The notes under the pieces were generated by a model. It ran no database searches, was not told the DNA's origin, and saw only the letters and a program-made list of their open reading frames with translations. A stretch of DNA of 64,000 nucleotides. Origin: a virus. The translations under genes were made by a program, and so were the position numbers. Each line of letters begins with the position of its first letter. Positions within the stretch are counted from its first letter, which is position 1. Location of the stretch: the IMG/VR virus record IMGVR_UViG_3300042564_005059, positions 1-64,000 of that record. One strand, written 5' to 3'. Shown in pieces: positions 9,130 to 18,198 of the stretch.

Positions 9130-10278
9130 ATGGAAGAAAATAAAAACCAAATTGAAAACCAAATTTCTCAATTAAAAGAAATTATCGGTAATTTAGAAAA
9201 TAAAAATTTTAAAATGTATTTTTTCACGTTGGATACCAAAGGTAACCCAACAGCAGGTATTGCTAACATTTACGAGCACGTAAAAATTCTTAACGAATTA
9301 GGTTACAACGCAAGTATCTTACACGAAAAAAACGATTATAAACTTAGAGGCGACGAAAACGGGCAAGGTGTTGCAGATTGGTTAGGCGAAGAATACGCAC
9401 AATTACCACACGCATCTATTGAAGGTCAAGAATTGATGATTACACCTTCAGATTTTATTATAATCCCAGAAATCTTCGCGAACATCATGGACCAAGTAAA
9501 AAGCTTCCCATGTAAAAAAATTGTACTATCACAAAGTTATGATTATTTATTAGAACTTTTACCTATTGGTAAAAAATGGGATTTTGATTTTGGATTTAAT
9601 GATGTTATTACAACTTCAAAAAAACAAGCAGATTATATCAAATCTCTTTTCCCTTCAATTATGACACACGTTGTTCCAGTGTCAATTCCTGAATATTTTA
9701 AACCTTCAGATAAACCTAAAACACCAGTTGTTGCTTTGTTAACTAGAAATGCTGGTGATGCAACAAAATTAGCTAAAGCGTTTTATTTACAATTCCCTAT
9801 TTACAAATGGGTGACTTTTAAAGAATTAAGAGGTTTTTCTAGAGAAAAATTCGCTAGAGAATTAGAAAAATGTTGTTTAGCTGTTTGGATTGATGACCAA
9901 GCTGGGTTTGGTACCTTCCCTTTAGAAGCTATTGAATGTAACACACCAGTAATTGGAAAAATACCTAATATGGTTCCAGAGTGGTTAGAAAGTGTAGATG
10001 AAAACGGTGATGTTTCAGTAAAAAATAATGGTGTTTGGACTAACACAACTTTAAACATACCTGAATTAATTGCAACTTACTTAAAAATATGGTTAGAAGA
10101 CGCGGTGCCAAGTGATTTATTAGAAGGTATGGCTGAATCTAAAGGTCTTTATACTTTAGAAAACCAAAAACAAGCAATTACTGATGTATATGGAGCTATT
10201 TTTGAAAATAGAACTTCAGAATTAAAAATAACTTTAGAGAGATTTGAAGACGCTCTAAAAGAAACTACAAACGCTTAA
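9130..10278 (+). CDS. Glycosyltransferase, GT4/GT-B type
   Basis: 382 aa. An N-terminal coiled segment (to about residue 25) precedes a GT-B like core. TLDTKGNPTAGIANIYEHVKIL matches the donor/acceptor loop of GT4 enzymes (split here as TLDTKGNPT and AGIANIYEHV), and QAGFGTFPLEAIECNTPVIG (about 257-276) is the typical E(x7)E nucleotide-sugar site. It forms a pair with a GT2-like enzyme immediately downstream (5-base gap). Being next to phage structural genes, it may glycosylate virion proteins or DNA, but the acceptor is unknown. Confidence 0.75.
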   Translation: MEENKNQIENQISQLKEIIGNLENKNFKMYFFTLDTKGNPTAGIANIYEHVKILNELGYNASILHEKNDYKLRGDENGQGVADWLGEEYAQLPHASIEGQELMITPSDFIIIPEIFANIMDQVKSFPCKKIVLSQSYDYLLELLPIGKKWDFDFGFNDVITTSKKQADYIKSLFPSIMTHVVPVSIPEYFKPSDKPKTPVVALLTRNAGDATKLAKAFYLQFPIYKWVTFKELRGFSREKFARELEKCCLAVWIDDQAGFGTFPLEAIECNTPVIGKIPNMVPEWLESVDENGDVSVKNNGVWTNTTLNIPELIATYLKIWLEDAVPSDLLEGMAESKGLYTLENQKQAITDVYGAIFENRTSELKITLERFEDALKETTNA

Positions 10279-10283
10279 TAAAA

Positions 10284-11078
10284 ATGGAAAATAAAAAAAC
10301 AGATATCTCGGTAATTTTACCAATTCACGAATTAGACGACGTGACTAAAAATTCATTATCTAACGCAATTAAAAGTGTTGAACTACAAATTGTTAGACCT
10401 GATGAACTTATCATCGTTACACCTAAAGGTGGCGATGTTTCAAAATATGTTAAAAATTTAGATTTTGGTGAAATTAAAGACATTGTAACTATTGTCGAAA
10501 ATGACGGTGAAACAGATTTTTGTTCACAAATTAACTTTGGTGTAGCTGCTGCTAAATCAGAATGGGTTTCTATCTTAGAATATGATGATGAATACGCTAA
10601 GATTTGGTTTAAAAACGCTGTTGAATACAGAGAAGCTCACCCTAATGTAGATTTATTCTTACCAATCGTTATCGATGTAGATTCTGAAGGTCGTTTTATT
10701 GGTTTTACAAACGAAGCTGTTTGGGCTAATAGTTTTTCAGATGAATTAGGTGTTTTAGATAACAACGCTTTGTTAGCTTATCAAAACTTTAACATTGATG
10801 GAATGGTGGTTAGAAAATCAACCTATGAAGATATGGGTAAACTTAAACCTAGTATCAAATTAACGTTTATTTATGAATTCTTGTTAAGATTAACATTTAA
10901 AGATGTTAGAATCATGACAGTACCAAAATTTGGGTATAAACACGTAAATCAAAGACCAAAATCTTTATTTTCTAGTTACAAAGAAACTATGAACCCAGCC
11001 GAAGCAAAATGGTGGCTACAAACAGCTAAAAAAGAATATTATTTTGCTAATGATAGAAAAATAACGTATGAAGTATAA
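10284..11078 (+). CDS. Glycosyltransferase, GT2/GT-A type
   Basis: 264 aa. ISVILPIHELDD at the N-terminus and WVSILEYDDEYAKIWF (about residues 94-109; EYDDEY is the metal-binding acidic motif) give a family 2 GT-A pattern. It follows a GT4-like enzyme after 5 bases and precedes the sigma-like gene by 9 bases, so it shares an operon with transcription and virion genes rather than with the first sugar cluster. Confidence 0.72.
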   Translation: MENKKTDISVILPIHELDDVTKNSLSNAIKSVELQIVRPDELIIVTPKGGDVSKYVKNLDFGEIKDIVTIVENDGETDFCSQINFGVAAAKSEWVSILEYDDEYAKIWFKNAVEYREAHPNVDLFLPIVIDVDSEGRFIGFTNEAVWANSFSDELGVLDNNALLAYQNFNIDGMVVRKSTYEDMGKLKPSIKLTFIYEFLLRLTFKDVRIMTVPKFGYKHVNQRPKSLFSSYKETMNPAEAKWWLQTAKKEYYFANDRKITYEV

Positions 11079-11087
11079 GAATGATAA

Positions 11088-11816
11088 ATGGCTACTAAAC
11101 GAGGACGCAAAAGAACAAATGAAATGTATTTTGGTCCCGAAGAAGAAGAAGCAGTTATCAGATTTTTAGAATCAGAAGATTCCAACGAAAGAAATTTAAT
11201 ATTCAATGAATGGTTAAAAGCCCCTTTGGATAAAATGATAGAAGCAATCATCAGGAGATATAAATTATATAGAAAGGGTGAAACTTATGAAGAACTTCAT
11301 AGTGACACCGTTTCTTTCTTGATGACGAAAGTACATAAATTTGAAGCTGGACGAGGTAAAAAAGCTTATTCATACTTCGGGACCATTAGTAAAAATTATA
11401 TATTAGGTTTATTAATCAAAGACGAAAAACACTTAAGACAAACATCATCTTACGAAGATATGATGACTGATTTTGAGGAACGCCAAGATTTAACTTATGT
11501 AATTGATAATGATAGTTTTGTTATGGATGATTTCATCTTAAACCTTATTGAAGGTATCAAAGAAGAAATGAACGACGAAAAACTACCACCAAAAAAGAAA
11601 CTAAACGAAAACGAAAAGAAAGTAGGTTTAGCCTTAATTTACATATTGGAAAATTGGGAATCTGCTTTTGAAGGTTTTGACGGTGGTTCAAAATATAATA
11701 AAAACTCTGTTTTAGAAACTATGAGAAATTACACAAATCTTTCAACCAAAGACATACGTATTGCGATGAAAAGATTTAAAGATTTGTATGAAATCTTAAC
11801 AAAACGAGGCTTGTAG
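11088..11816 (+). CDS. gp55: gp55-like late RNA polymerase sigma factor
   Basis: 242 aa. Residues about 45-115 have the layout of a minimal sigma region 2 as in T4 gp55: a helix ending MIEAIIRRYKLYR, then ELHSDTVSFLMTKVHKFE, a basic GRGKKAYSYFGTISKNYI and a charged helix. A basic N-terminal MATKRGRKR tail and an acidic C-terminal half follow. T4 gp55 directs host polymerase to late promoters together with gp33 and the sliding clamp. The repeated ATATTTATAA sites in this window are the obvious candidate targets. Family assignment is by pattern only. Confidence 0.62.
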   Translation: MATKRGRKRTNEMYFGPEEEEAVIRFLESEDSNERNLIFNEWLKAPLDKMIEAIIRRYKLYRKGETYEELHSDTVSFLMTKVHKFEAGRGKKAYSYFGTISKNYILGLLIKDEKHLRQTSSYEDMMTDFEERQDLTYVIDNDSFVMDDFILNLIEGIKEEMNDEKLPPKKKLNENEKKVGLALIYILENWESAFEGFDGGSKYNKNSVLETMRNYTNLSTKDIRIAMKRFKDLYEILTKRGL

Positions 11817-11826
11817 ATATTTATAA
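11817..11826 (+). promoter_or_regulatory. Recurrent ATATTTATAA motif (putative late promoter) before 11842 gene
   Basis: ATATTTATAA ends 15 bases before the ATG at 11842, within a short intergenic gap. Confidence 0.52.
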
Positions 11827-11841
11827 TAAAAACTAATAACA

Positions 11842-12225
11842 ATGCCTAGAAAAAGAAAACATGATGTTAAAGTAAACAATAACGAATCATTAGAAGGTCT
11901 TATGCAAGAAACTTATAATGACGCGTGTTTACAAATCAACGACGTTCAAAGAACAATCAACGAATTAACAACTGGTGTAAACCCAGATGGGGTTGATGAT
12001 TTGACTAAAATAGCAAAAGAAAAAGGTAACTTACTTAAAGTTAAAGATTCTGCAATAAGAGTAAAATTAGAAATTGCTAAATTACAAAGTGATATTATTA
12101 AGAATAGAGGGGATGCTAATGCCGCTATCGCTGAAAGAAGTGATGGAAAAGTATCTTTAGATGATTTCAAATCAATTAGAGAAATGTTTAAGAATAAACA
12201 CGACAACACAGAAACAGACGAATAA
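11842..12225 (+). CDS. Coiled-coil protein, possible small terminase or late co-activator
   Basis: 127 aa. A basic N-terminal PRKRKHD tail is followed by a helical central region (residues 20-90) with heptad-like spacing. The position after the sigma gene and before baseplate-like genes, and the size, would allow a gp16-like small terminase or a gp33-like co-activator, both of which are small and helical in T4. No diagnostic motif is visible, so the role is left open. Confidence 0.55.
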   Translation: MPRKRKHDVKVNNNESLEGLMQETYNDACLQINDVQRTINELTTGVNPDGVDDLTKIAKEKGNLLKVKDSAIRVKLEIAKLQSDIIKNRGDANAAIAERSDGKVSLDDFKSIREMFKNKHDNTETDE

Positions 12226-12230
12226 CCACG

Positions 12231-13652
12231 ATGAGTATCAAAGATAAAAAACAAAAAGTTTTTGGTGAAATTGCCGCTGCAAAAACAATGGTTTCTGGGT
12301 TACCAAAACTAAAAACAACTAATTCGTTCCCATCGGTAAACAATGGGAACGATATTATTTTGTTTTTAAGCGATTTGGTTAAATCTTTGGTGGGTCAAAA
12401 AGAATTTGTTAAGGTGATTGTTGAAACTTTAACAAAATATTTAGATAGAATTGAAAAAGATTTAAAACAAACAATAAAAACAGTTTTAAAAAGTATGGTT
12501 TCTTGTGGTCTAAACCCAAGTATCCCTAGTTTTTTAAAACCACCATCTGGTAACGGAGTGGTGATTAGTGTTGATAAAATAGATTTTTTTGACCAATTAA
12601 AAATAGACCCTAACACACCTGTCGGTGGTTTATTATATAATGATATAACATCACCATTAACTGATAGTAGTGATTTTAACACTTTTTTATATGGTGTTAT
12701 CCAAGACCCTGATGTAACACATACATGGCAAAATATTTTAGATGTTAAATTTGAACAAAACGGTACAGGAAATAACCCAAACAATTCATTAATCATAAAA
12801 GTTAATCCAAGTTATAATAATAAATCAATTAATCAATTAAACGATAATTATGTTGATTCATTAAATATAATTGGCGCGCAAAATATCATAAACAAAATTA
12901 TCGATATATTATTTGGTTCTATTACGGTTCAAACTCCTAAAACAAGAAAGCAATTAGAAAAAGAAACCGAGATAAATGATATTATAGATAGGTTAGCAAA
13001 TGCTGATGTTAATAGTGAAATAAATGATGATTATTTTACATTTACAAATTCAGAAATTGCTAGACAACAAGAAATTGCTAACAATAGAAAAAATGGTATA
13101 ATAAAATTAAAAACTAGCGTTTCGTTTAATGGGTCGATGCCAATTGAACAATTAACTAGTTTTACTGATGAATACAATCAAACATCAAGTTTAGTTGAAA
13201 AAAGAACAGTTATCACAAATTCTATAAACAACATGGCTGAAGACTTAGCGTCTCAAACACCAGACAATCAAGACAAACAAACTATCAAAATAAGTTTTGT
13301 TGGTGATATGATAAAAAGTTTAATCAAATCAATCGCTAATGTTGTTATTTCACCAAAAATTATTATAATATTTTTAATTAATTTTAAAATATTATATGGT
13401 GAAAACGCTGAATACACTGACGCTAAAGATTTTATAAAAAAGAACAGAAGTTTGTTCACAGCAATATTTAAAGAAGTTACTCAAATTATTGTTAAAGAAT
13501 TAATGGCGTATGCTATGAAAGAAGTGACTAGGTTAGCAGGTGAAGCAGCGTTAATTAAATTAATTGAAAAAACCCAAAATAGAAAACAACAATTATTAAG
13601 CCTAGTAGGTGTTTCACAAGAGGCTTTAAGAACAATAAAAGGTTTAATATAA
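12231..13652 (+). CDS. Probable virion (baseplate/tail) protein, unknown
   Basis: 473 aa, not recognised. It has an Asn/Ile-rich composition, long amphipathic N-terminal helices, and a hydrophobic stretch around residues 375-395 (SPKIIIIFLINFKILYG) followed by more helices. It sits in a run that includes a gp5-like hub, ending with a TAATG coupling to the next gene, so a structural role in the baseplate is the best guess. Confidence 0.6.
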   Translation: MSIKDKKQKVFGEIAAAKTMVSGLPKLKTTNSFPSVNNGNDIILFLSDLVKSLVGQKEFVKVIVETLTKYLDRIEKDLKQTIKTVLKSMVSCGLNPSIPSFLKPPSGNGVVISVDKIDFFDQLKIDPNTPVGGLLYNDITSPLTDSSDFNTFLYGVIQDPDVTHTWQNILDVKFEQNGTGNNPNNSLIIKVNPSYNNKSINQLNDNYVDSLNIIGAQNIINKIIDILFGSITVQTPKTRKQLEKETEINDIIDRLANADVNSEINDDYFTFTNSEIARQQEIANNRKNGIIKLKTSVSFNGSMPIEQLTSFTDEYNQTSSLVEKRTVITNSINNMAEDLASQTPDNQDKQTIKISFVGDMIKSLIKSIANVVISPKIIIIFLINFKILYGENAEYTDAKDFIKKNRSLFTAIFKEVTQIIVKELMAYAMKEVTRLAGEAALIKLIEKTQNRKQQLLSLVGVSQEALRTIKGLI

Positions 13653-14119
13653 TGAGTGACTTAGGTAAAAATGTAAAAGAAAAATTTTCAGAAACTGGAA
13701 TAAACAAAGAAAGTAATTTTAATTTAACATCAATATACGGTGTTTTAAATATGATTTTATCAGCATTTAAATTACCAGAAACACCAGTGGAACCATTACC
13801 ACCACCATTGATTATGGTTGGTAGTAATTTAAGAACAGGGCTTTCAAGTAAACAAATTGCTTCTAGAATTATCTCTAGACAATCAGAAGCTGGTTTAGTT
13901 GTTGGTGATGTTTTTGCTGACGGTCCAAACACTTCTGAAGCTATGTTAGCGATTCAATGTGAGGAAATAATAAATGCCATATTAACCGAAAGTGTTGTCA
14001 ATGTTGTCATCCCACCTGGAGTTGGTATAATGGGTGTGGGTATTGGAAACTTAGGTGCACCAGTATTAATACAAGGTGTTACAACAACTATGGGTATTGG
14101 TAATGGAATAATTAGATAA
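13652..14119 (+). CDS. Probable small baseplate protein, Gly-rich C-terminus
   Basis: 155 aa. The C-terminal third is dominated by glycine and beta-branched residues (PPGVGIMGVGIGNLGAPVLI), a pattern consistent with a small beta-rich virion part. It is coupled by a TAATG overlap to the upstream virion gene and lies 5 bases ahead of a 60-aa helical gene. No family is recognised. Confidence 0.55.
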   Translation: MSDLGKNVKEKFSETGINKESNFNLTSIYGVLNMILSAFKLPETPVEPLPPPLIMVGSNLRTGLSSKQIASRIISRQSEAGLVVGDVFADGPNTSEAMLAIQCEEIINAILTESVVNVVIPPGVGIMGVGIGNLGAPVLIQGVTTTMGIGNGIIR

Positions 14120-14123
14120 TATT

Positions 14124-14306
14124 ATGAATGAAGATTTAGAAGAAAAATCAAACAATGAAATCTTGTTTGAAATAAAACAAATGGAAGCTGATTATGAAGC
14201 TTTAAAATTAAAAATGGTTCAAGATTACGATAAATTAATCGAAATTGAAAAACGATTTGAAAGTGCTAATAAAATTATTTTAAAAAGACTTAAAAACGAA
14301 GCTTAA
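14124..14306 (+). CDS. Small coiled-coil protein
   Basis: 60 aa, almost wholly a charged helix (NNEILFEIKQMEADYEALKL). It fits snugly between two virion genes: 4 bases from the preceding stop, and sharing a TAATG with the gp5-like gene. It could be a chaperone or structural linker; no family is recognised. Confidence 0.6.
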   Translation: MNEDLEEKSNNEILFEIKQMEADYEALKLKMVQDYDKLIEIEKRFESANKIILKRLKNEA

Positions 14307-15307
14307 TGTTAGAAGGTAGTAATAGATTAACTAGAGGTGTAAAAAACAACGACAACGACCCATTAAATTTTCAATATTTAAAATTTGGTGAGGTTATGGC
14401 TGTTGATGACCCTTTGGGTTTAGATAGGGTTAAGGTTTGGATAAAAGGTTCAGTCACAACTGGTGGTGATGACGAGTTATTAGGTGAAGGTGTTAGTGGA
14501 TATGACGCTTTACCATGGTGTTTACCTTTATTACCAAAACACTTATCAATAAAACCTAAAGTGGGTGAAATGGTATTAATCTTTTTACTAAACAAACAAA
14601 AAGAAAGCGCTGACCGTTTATATATCGGTCCAATTATTTCTCAGTTAAATAAACTTAGTTTTGATTCTGCCAGAACAACTGCGTTGGCTGGGTTTACCTT
14701 TGGTCCAGTGGCACCAAACGTTACACCAGCTAATATTCCTGAATTAAAAGGTGTTTTCCCGAACCCAAACGATATTTCAATTCAAGGTAGATACAATACA
14801 GACATCACACAAAAAGATAATGAAATAGTTATTAGAGCTGGTAAATTTGTGGAGTCTCAAATCACACAAACAAACCCTTACCCTATTAAATTTAATACGG
14901 AAACTCAAGCTTATATTCAAATCAAAAACAAAGTTAATTTACCAAAATTAACTGAAACTGAAGTTTCTGATAGAGTAGGTAGCGTAACCAATATCGTATC
15001 AAATAAAATAAATTTTATAACTCATGGTGGTTCACCTAATTTTAACACTACAAATAACGTTGATTTAATATCAACAGATGAATTGGAAAAAATATTAACC
15101 ACCGCTCATCAATTACCATTTGGCGACGTGTTATTACAATACCTTATTTTACTTAAAGAAGCTTTCTTATCACACGTACATAACGGTAACGGTAAACCAC
15201 CAACTGATTTAACAATAGATGGTAATAAACAAGCTGTTTTTGAATTTCAAAAGAACGCTGCCAAACTTGAAGAAACTATGTTATCTAAAAACATTAGAAT
15301 CAATTAA
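14306..15307 (+). CDS. gp5: gp5-like baseplate hub protein (OB-fold), no lysozyme domain
   Basis: 333 aa. The N-terminal region has an OB-fold hub pattern as in T4 gp5: FGEVMAVDDPLGLDRVKVWI, then ALPWCLPLLPKHLSIKPKVG and EMVLIFLLNK (residues about 27-100). In T4 this domain sits at the base of the central spike. The lysozyme domain that T4 gp5 carries after the OB fold is not apparent, and the rest is a beta-rich C-terminal portion ending in a short helix. Translation is coupled by TAATG to the 60-aa gene upstream. Confidence 0.68.
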   Translation: MLEGSNRLTRGVKNNDNDPLNFQYLKFGEVMAVDDPLGLDRVKVWIKGSVTTGGDDELLGEGVSGYDALPWCLPLLPKHLSIKPKVGEMVLIFLLNKQKESADRLYIGPIISQLNKLSFDSARTTALAGFTFGPVAPNVTPANIPELKGVFPNPNDISIQGRYNTDITQKDNEIVIRAGKFVESQITQTNPYPIKFNTETQAYIQIKNKVNLPKLTETEVSDRVGSVTNIVSNKINFITHGGSPNFNTTNNVDLISTDELEKILTTAHQLPFGDVLLQYLILLKEAFLSHVHNGNGKPPTDLTIDGNKQAVFEFQKNAAKLEETMLSKNIRIN

Positions 15308-15324
15308 TTTTATTAAGTTTTGTG

Positions 15325-15334
15325 ATATTTATAA
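15325..15334 (+). promoter_or_regulatory. Recurrent ATATTTATAA motif (putative late promoter) before 15347 gene
   Basis: ATATTTATAA followed by an A-rich tract ends 12 bases before the ATG at 15347. Confidence 0.55.
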
Positions 15335-15346
15335 TAAAAACAAAAC

Positions 15347-16753
15347 ATGGTAATACGTACATATTTCGACAAAAATAATACTATAATCAGTAATACAATA
15401 GCAAACACAGGTTTAAATCCTGTTACTGAATTGTTTTATGGTGGTTATGATGGTATTGAAAAATATAGCAGATTTTTATTTCATTTTGATGAAACTAATT
15501 TAAAACAGTTGTACACTGGTGGTACTTATACTGATTTATCGAAATTAAAACATACGCTTAGACTTACAAACACTGCATCTTTTGATACTGGGTTATTAAA
15601 CGGTACTATGGCTGCCAAAGATAGAGCTACTTCGTTTGACTTAATACTCTTTAAAATAAACCAAGATTGGGATAACGGTGTTGGTTATGATTACGAAGTT
15701 CCAATATTAACTAGTGGTGATTACCTGTACTCAACAGGACCATCAAACTGGGTTAACCCAAAAACAGGTTTTAATTGGAGTGGTGGTACTGGTGTTTATT
15801 CTGGTTCACCTTCTAGTATCACAGTAACAACACAACATTTTGACAAGGGTAATGAAAATATTGAAATGGACATTACTGATTATGTTAATGGTGTGTTAAC
15901 TGGTAATACGAACTATGGTTTAGGGATTGCGTTTGCTAGAGGTTACGAACTTTTAAACACAACGGCACTTCAATATGTTGGTTTCTTTACTAACAACACG
16001 CAAACATTCTACGAACCATATATTGAAACAACTTATGAGAACCACATTAAAGACGATAGAAACAACTTTTTCTTAGATAAGAATAACAAACTATATCTTT
16101 ACGTAAATATTGGTGGAAATCCAACAAATTTAGACCAAATACCTAATGTAGATGTATACGATAGTAATGGTAATTTATTTAGCGCTTATACTTCTTCAGA
16201 TGTTAACCATGTTACGAAGGGTGTGTATAGTATTGATATAATTGTACCTACTAATAGTGGAAATGTAGAAACCATGTTTAATGATGTTTGGAAAAATGTT
16301 GTAATTAACGGAGTTTCTAGACCAGAATTATCATTAGATTTTGTAGTTAAATCCTCTTTTGAATATTATAATATAGGAACCAACGATATGTTACCTAAAA
16401 AAGTTGCTGTAAATATAAGCGGTATTAGAAACCAAGAGAACATATTAAGAGGTGACGTTAGAAGGGTTATTGTTTCTGCTAGAATACCATATACAGTAGA
16501 ACAAACACAATATATCGATAACTTACAATATAGATTATATGTAAAAGAAGGTGGTGCTGAATTAACAGTGATTGATTTTCAACCTGTAGAAATGGCCAAT
16601 AATTATTATTATTTCTTATTGGACACACCTAGTCTTATCCCTAACACATATTACTTAGATGTATTAGCAACATCAAATTTAGAAGTAACAACACTTAAAA
16701 ATGTTTGTCAATTTAATATTGTTAATCAAGTAGAATTAAGAAAAGGACAATAA
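15347..16753 (+). CDS. Probable tail/fibre structural protein with beta-sandwich domains
   Basis: 468 aa. The first half (KYSRFLFHFDETNLKQLY, then LKHTLRLTNTAS) resembles DNRLRE-type carbohydrate-binding-like beta-sandwich modules, and the second half looks like further immunoglobulin-like beta domains (SRPELSLDFVVKSSFEYYNI). It has its own ATATTTATAA motif and follows the hub gene, fitting a virion surface or tail protein. The binding target is unknown. Confidence 0.6.
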   Translation: MVIRTYFDKNNTIISNTIANTGLNPVTELFYGGYDGIEKYSRFLFHFDETNLKQLYTGGTYTDLSKLKHTLRLTNTASFDTGLLNGTMAAKDRATSFDLILFKINQDWDNGVGYDYEVPILTSGDYLYSTGPSNWVNPKTGFNWSGGTGVYSGSPSSITVTTQHFDKGNENIEMDITDYVNGVLTGNTNYGLGIAFARGYELLNTTALQYVGFFTNNTQTFYEPYIETTYENHIKDDRNNFFLDKNNKLYLYVNIGGNPTNLDQIPNVDVYDSNGNLFSAYTSSDVNHVTKGVYSIDIIVPTNSGNVETMFNDVWKNVVINGVSRPELSLDFVVKSSFEYYNIGTNDMLPKKVAVNISGIRNQENILRGDVRRVIVSARIPYTVEQTQYIDNLQYRLYVKEGGAELTVIDFQPVEMANNYYYFLLDTPSLIPNTYYLDVLATSNLEVTTLKNVCQFNIVNQVELRKGQ

Positions 16754-17091
16754 TGAAAAAATTTATAAAAAAATTACTAAGAGAGGAACTTATTGATGGT
16801 CAAGAAATGAATTCAGCGATGGAATCACTATGTAATAAAATGACTATAGGTTCATACACCGAAGCAATTAGATATGTAAAAGCTGCCACAAAAGATATGG
16901 ATGAAGCGACAAAGACAAAAGTAATGAAAAGAATTTACGCGCCTTTGAAAAATTTAAAAAACGAACAAATTGAAATTGATGGTGAAATAAAACAATATGG
17001 TATGTCTGGCGATTCAATGCCAGATGAAGCTGACACTTATTGGCATCAAATCCAATCAACATTATGTGAAATGGGTTCAGATTTTCAATAA
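16753..17091 (+). CDS. Leader (KKLLRE) protein 1, unknown function
   Basis: 112 aa. It begins MKKFIKKLLREELIDG, a basic amphipathic leader ending L-R-E that recurs at the ends of several unrelated proteins in this window. The remainder is a helical, acidic domain without recognised family. It is coupled by TAATG to the preceding virion gene, so it should be expressed late. I infer that the leader is a capsid-targeting tag cut after L-R-E by the gp21-like protease. Confidence 0.65.
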   Translation: MKKFIKKLLREELIDGQEMNSAMESLCNKMTIGSYTEAIRYVKAATKDMDEATKTKVMKRIYAPLKNLKNEQIEIDGEIKQYGMSGDSMPDEADTYWHQIQSTLCEMGSDFQ

Positions 17092-17095
17092 AAGT

Positions 17096-17127
17096 ATTGA
17101 CAAATAAAAAAAGTTTTACTATATTTA
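17096..17127 (+). promoter_or_regulatory. Bacteroidetes-type promoter of the zinc-ribbon gene
   Basis: The -33 box ATTG (17096-17099), a 20-base spacer and a -7 box TATATTTA (17120-17127, one mismatch to TAnnTTTG). Transcription would start about 17132-17134, giving a leader of about 100 bases. The -7 box is followed at once by the inverted-repeat arm at 17131-17145. Confidence 0.6.
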
Positions 17128-17130
17128 TAT

Positions 17131-17145
17131 TATATACGTTAACTC
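17131..17145 (+). repeat. Left arm of 15-bp perfect inverted repeat bracketing the zinc-ribbon gene
   Basis: TATATACGTTAACTC is the exact reverse complement of 18159-18173. It lies at or just after the predicted transcription start, so the mRNA 5' end could pair with its own 3' UTR. Confidence 0.8.
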
Positions 17146-17236
17146 ACGTATTGGTTTCGAGTCTTAAAGGCTTTAGAGTTGTCTAGGCAATAAAGAAATT
17201 GGTACAATAATAACAAAAATTAAAAGTTAATTAAAA

Positions 17237-18145
17237 ATGAAACAATTAAACTATGTGGCACCAAAAATGCCAACAGCAAACATTGCTGTGAACAAAAGTA
17301 GAGTTAAACTCTACAACAAACAAGGCGAAATGCCATCTTATTATTTACAAAAAGGGCAAGAGTTCCAGATTGAACTTTTCAATCCAACTACGGAATCAGT
17401 ACTTGCTAAAATTACACTTAACGGAAATGTTATCTCACAGGGTGGTCTTGTATTGAGCCCAGGTCAACGTGTATTCTTAGATAGATACTTAGACGTTGCC
17501 AAAAAATTCTTATTCGACACATACGAAGTAGCTAACACTCAAGAAGTGAAAGAAGCCATAGTAAACAATGGAGATTTCAAGGTTCAATTCTATAGAGAAT
17601 CAAAACCTAGACCAAGAAACCCAATATTAAGAATTGGTGGTACTAGAGATATTTGGGGTGGACCAAACTACGACCAAGGTATTATCCGTTACGATAACAC
17701 TAACACTGGTGGTTACGTTTATGGTTCAACTACACCAATATCTAACACCTTCACAACCACTAACACAATCATTGGGGGTAGTAGTAATTTATCAACTAGC
17801 GCGTTTTATAATTCAAGCGTACATGACGGTTCAGCAACGATGGATTGGATGCAAACTGAAAAAAGTGTTGAAACACCTTTAAATCTAACTAAAGGGGCTG
17901 CTAAGAAATCTAAATCAATTGAAACTGGTAGAGTTGAAGAAGGTTCTGATTCTGACCAAAAATTCAAAACAGTAAATAAAGATTTTGAATATTTTGCTTT
18001 TTATACTGTAGAAGCCAAATTACTTCCAGTATCTCAAAAAGTTAATACAGTTGAAGATATCAATGTAAAAAGATATTGCACAAACTGTGGTGCCAAATTA
18101 GGTAAAGGACACAAGTTCTGTGCTAGTTGCGGTACAAAAGCATAA
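17237..18145 (+). CDS. Zinc-ribbon protein, highly expressed candidate
   Basis: 302 aa. The N-terminal 120 residues are a beta-rich domain (FQIELFNPTTESVLAKITLN); residues about 130-200 are Gly/Thr/Asn-rich and low-complexity; the C-terminus is a short zinc ribbon (CTNCGAKLGKGHKFCASCG). It stands alone with its own host-type promoter, a leader of about 100 bases, and a shared terminator, unlike the packed neighbours. Zinc-ribbon tails often bind nucleic acid or protein, but no family is recognised and its job is unknown. Confidence 0.7.
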   Translation: MKQLNYVAPKMPTANIAVNKSRVKLYNKQGEMPSYYLQKGQEFQIELFNPTTESVLAKITLNGNVISQGGLVLSPGQRVFLDRYLDVAKKFLFDTYEVANTQEVKEAIVNNGDFKVQFYRESKPRPRNPILRIGGTRDIWGGPNYDQGIIRYDNTNTGGYVYGSTTPISNTFTTTNTIIGGSSNLSTSAFYNSSVHDGSATMDWMQTEKSVETPLNLTKGAAKKSKSIETGRVEEGSDSDQKFKTVNKDFEYFAFYTVEAKLLPVSQKVNTVEDINVKRYCTNCGAKLGKGHKFCASCGTKA

Positions 18146-18158
18146 TAAATAATTAATC

Positions 18159-18173
18159 GAGTTAACGTATATA
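18159..18173 (-). repeat. Right arm of 15-bp perfect inverted repeat
   Basis: GAGTTAACGTATATA, reverse complement of 17131-17145, located 13 bases after the zinc-ribbon stop and 2 bases before the terminator stem. Confidence 0.8.
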
Positions 18174-18174
18174 T

Positions 18175-18198
18175 AAAAAGGGCCATATGGCCCTTTTT
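18175..18198. terminator. Bidirectional intrinsic terminator
   Basis: AAAAAGGGCCAT/ATGGCCCTTTTT perfect hairpin between the convergent zinc-ribbon gene and the minus-strand 18198-18719 gene. Confidence 0.85.
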
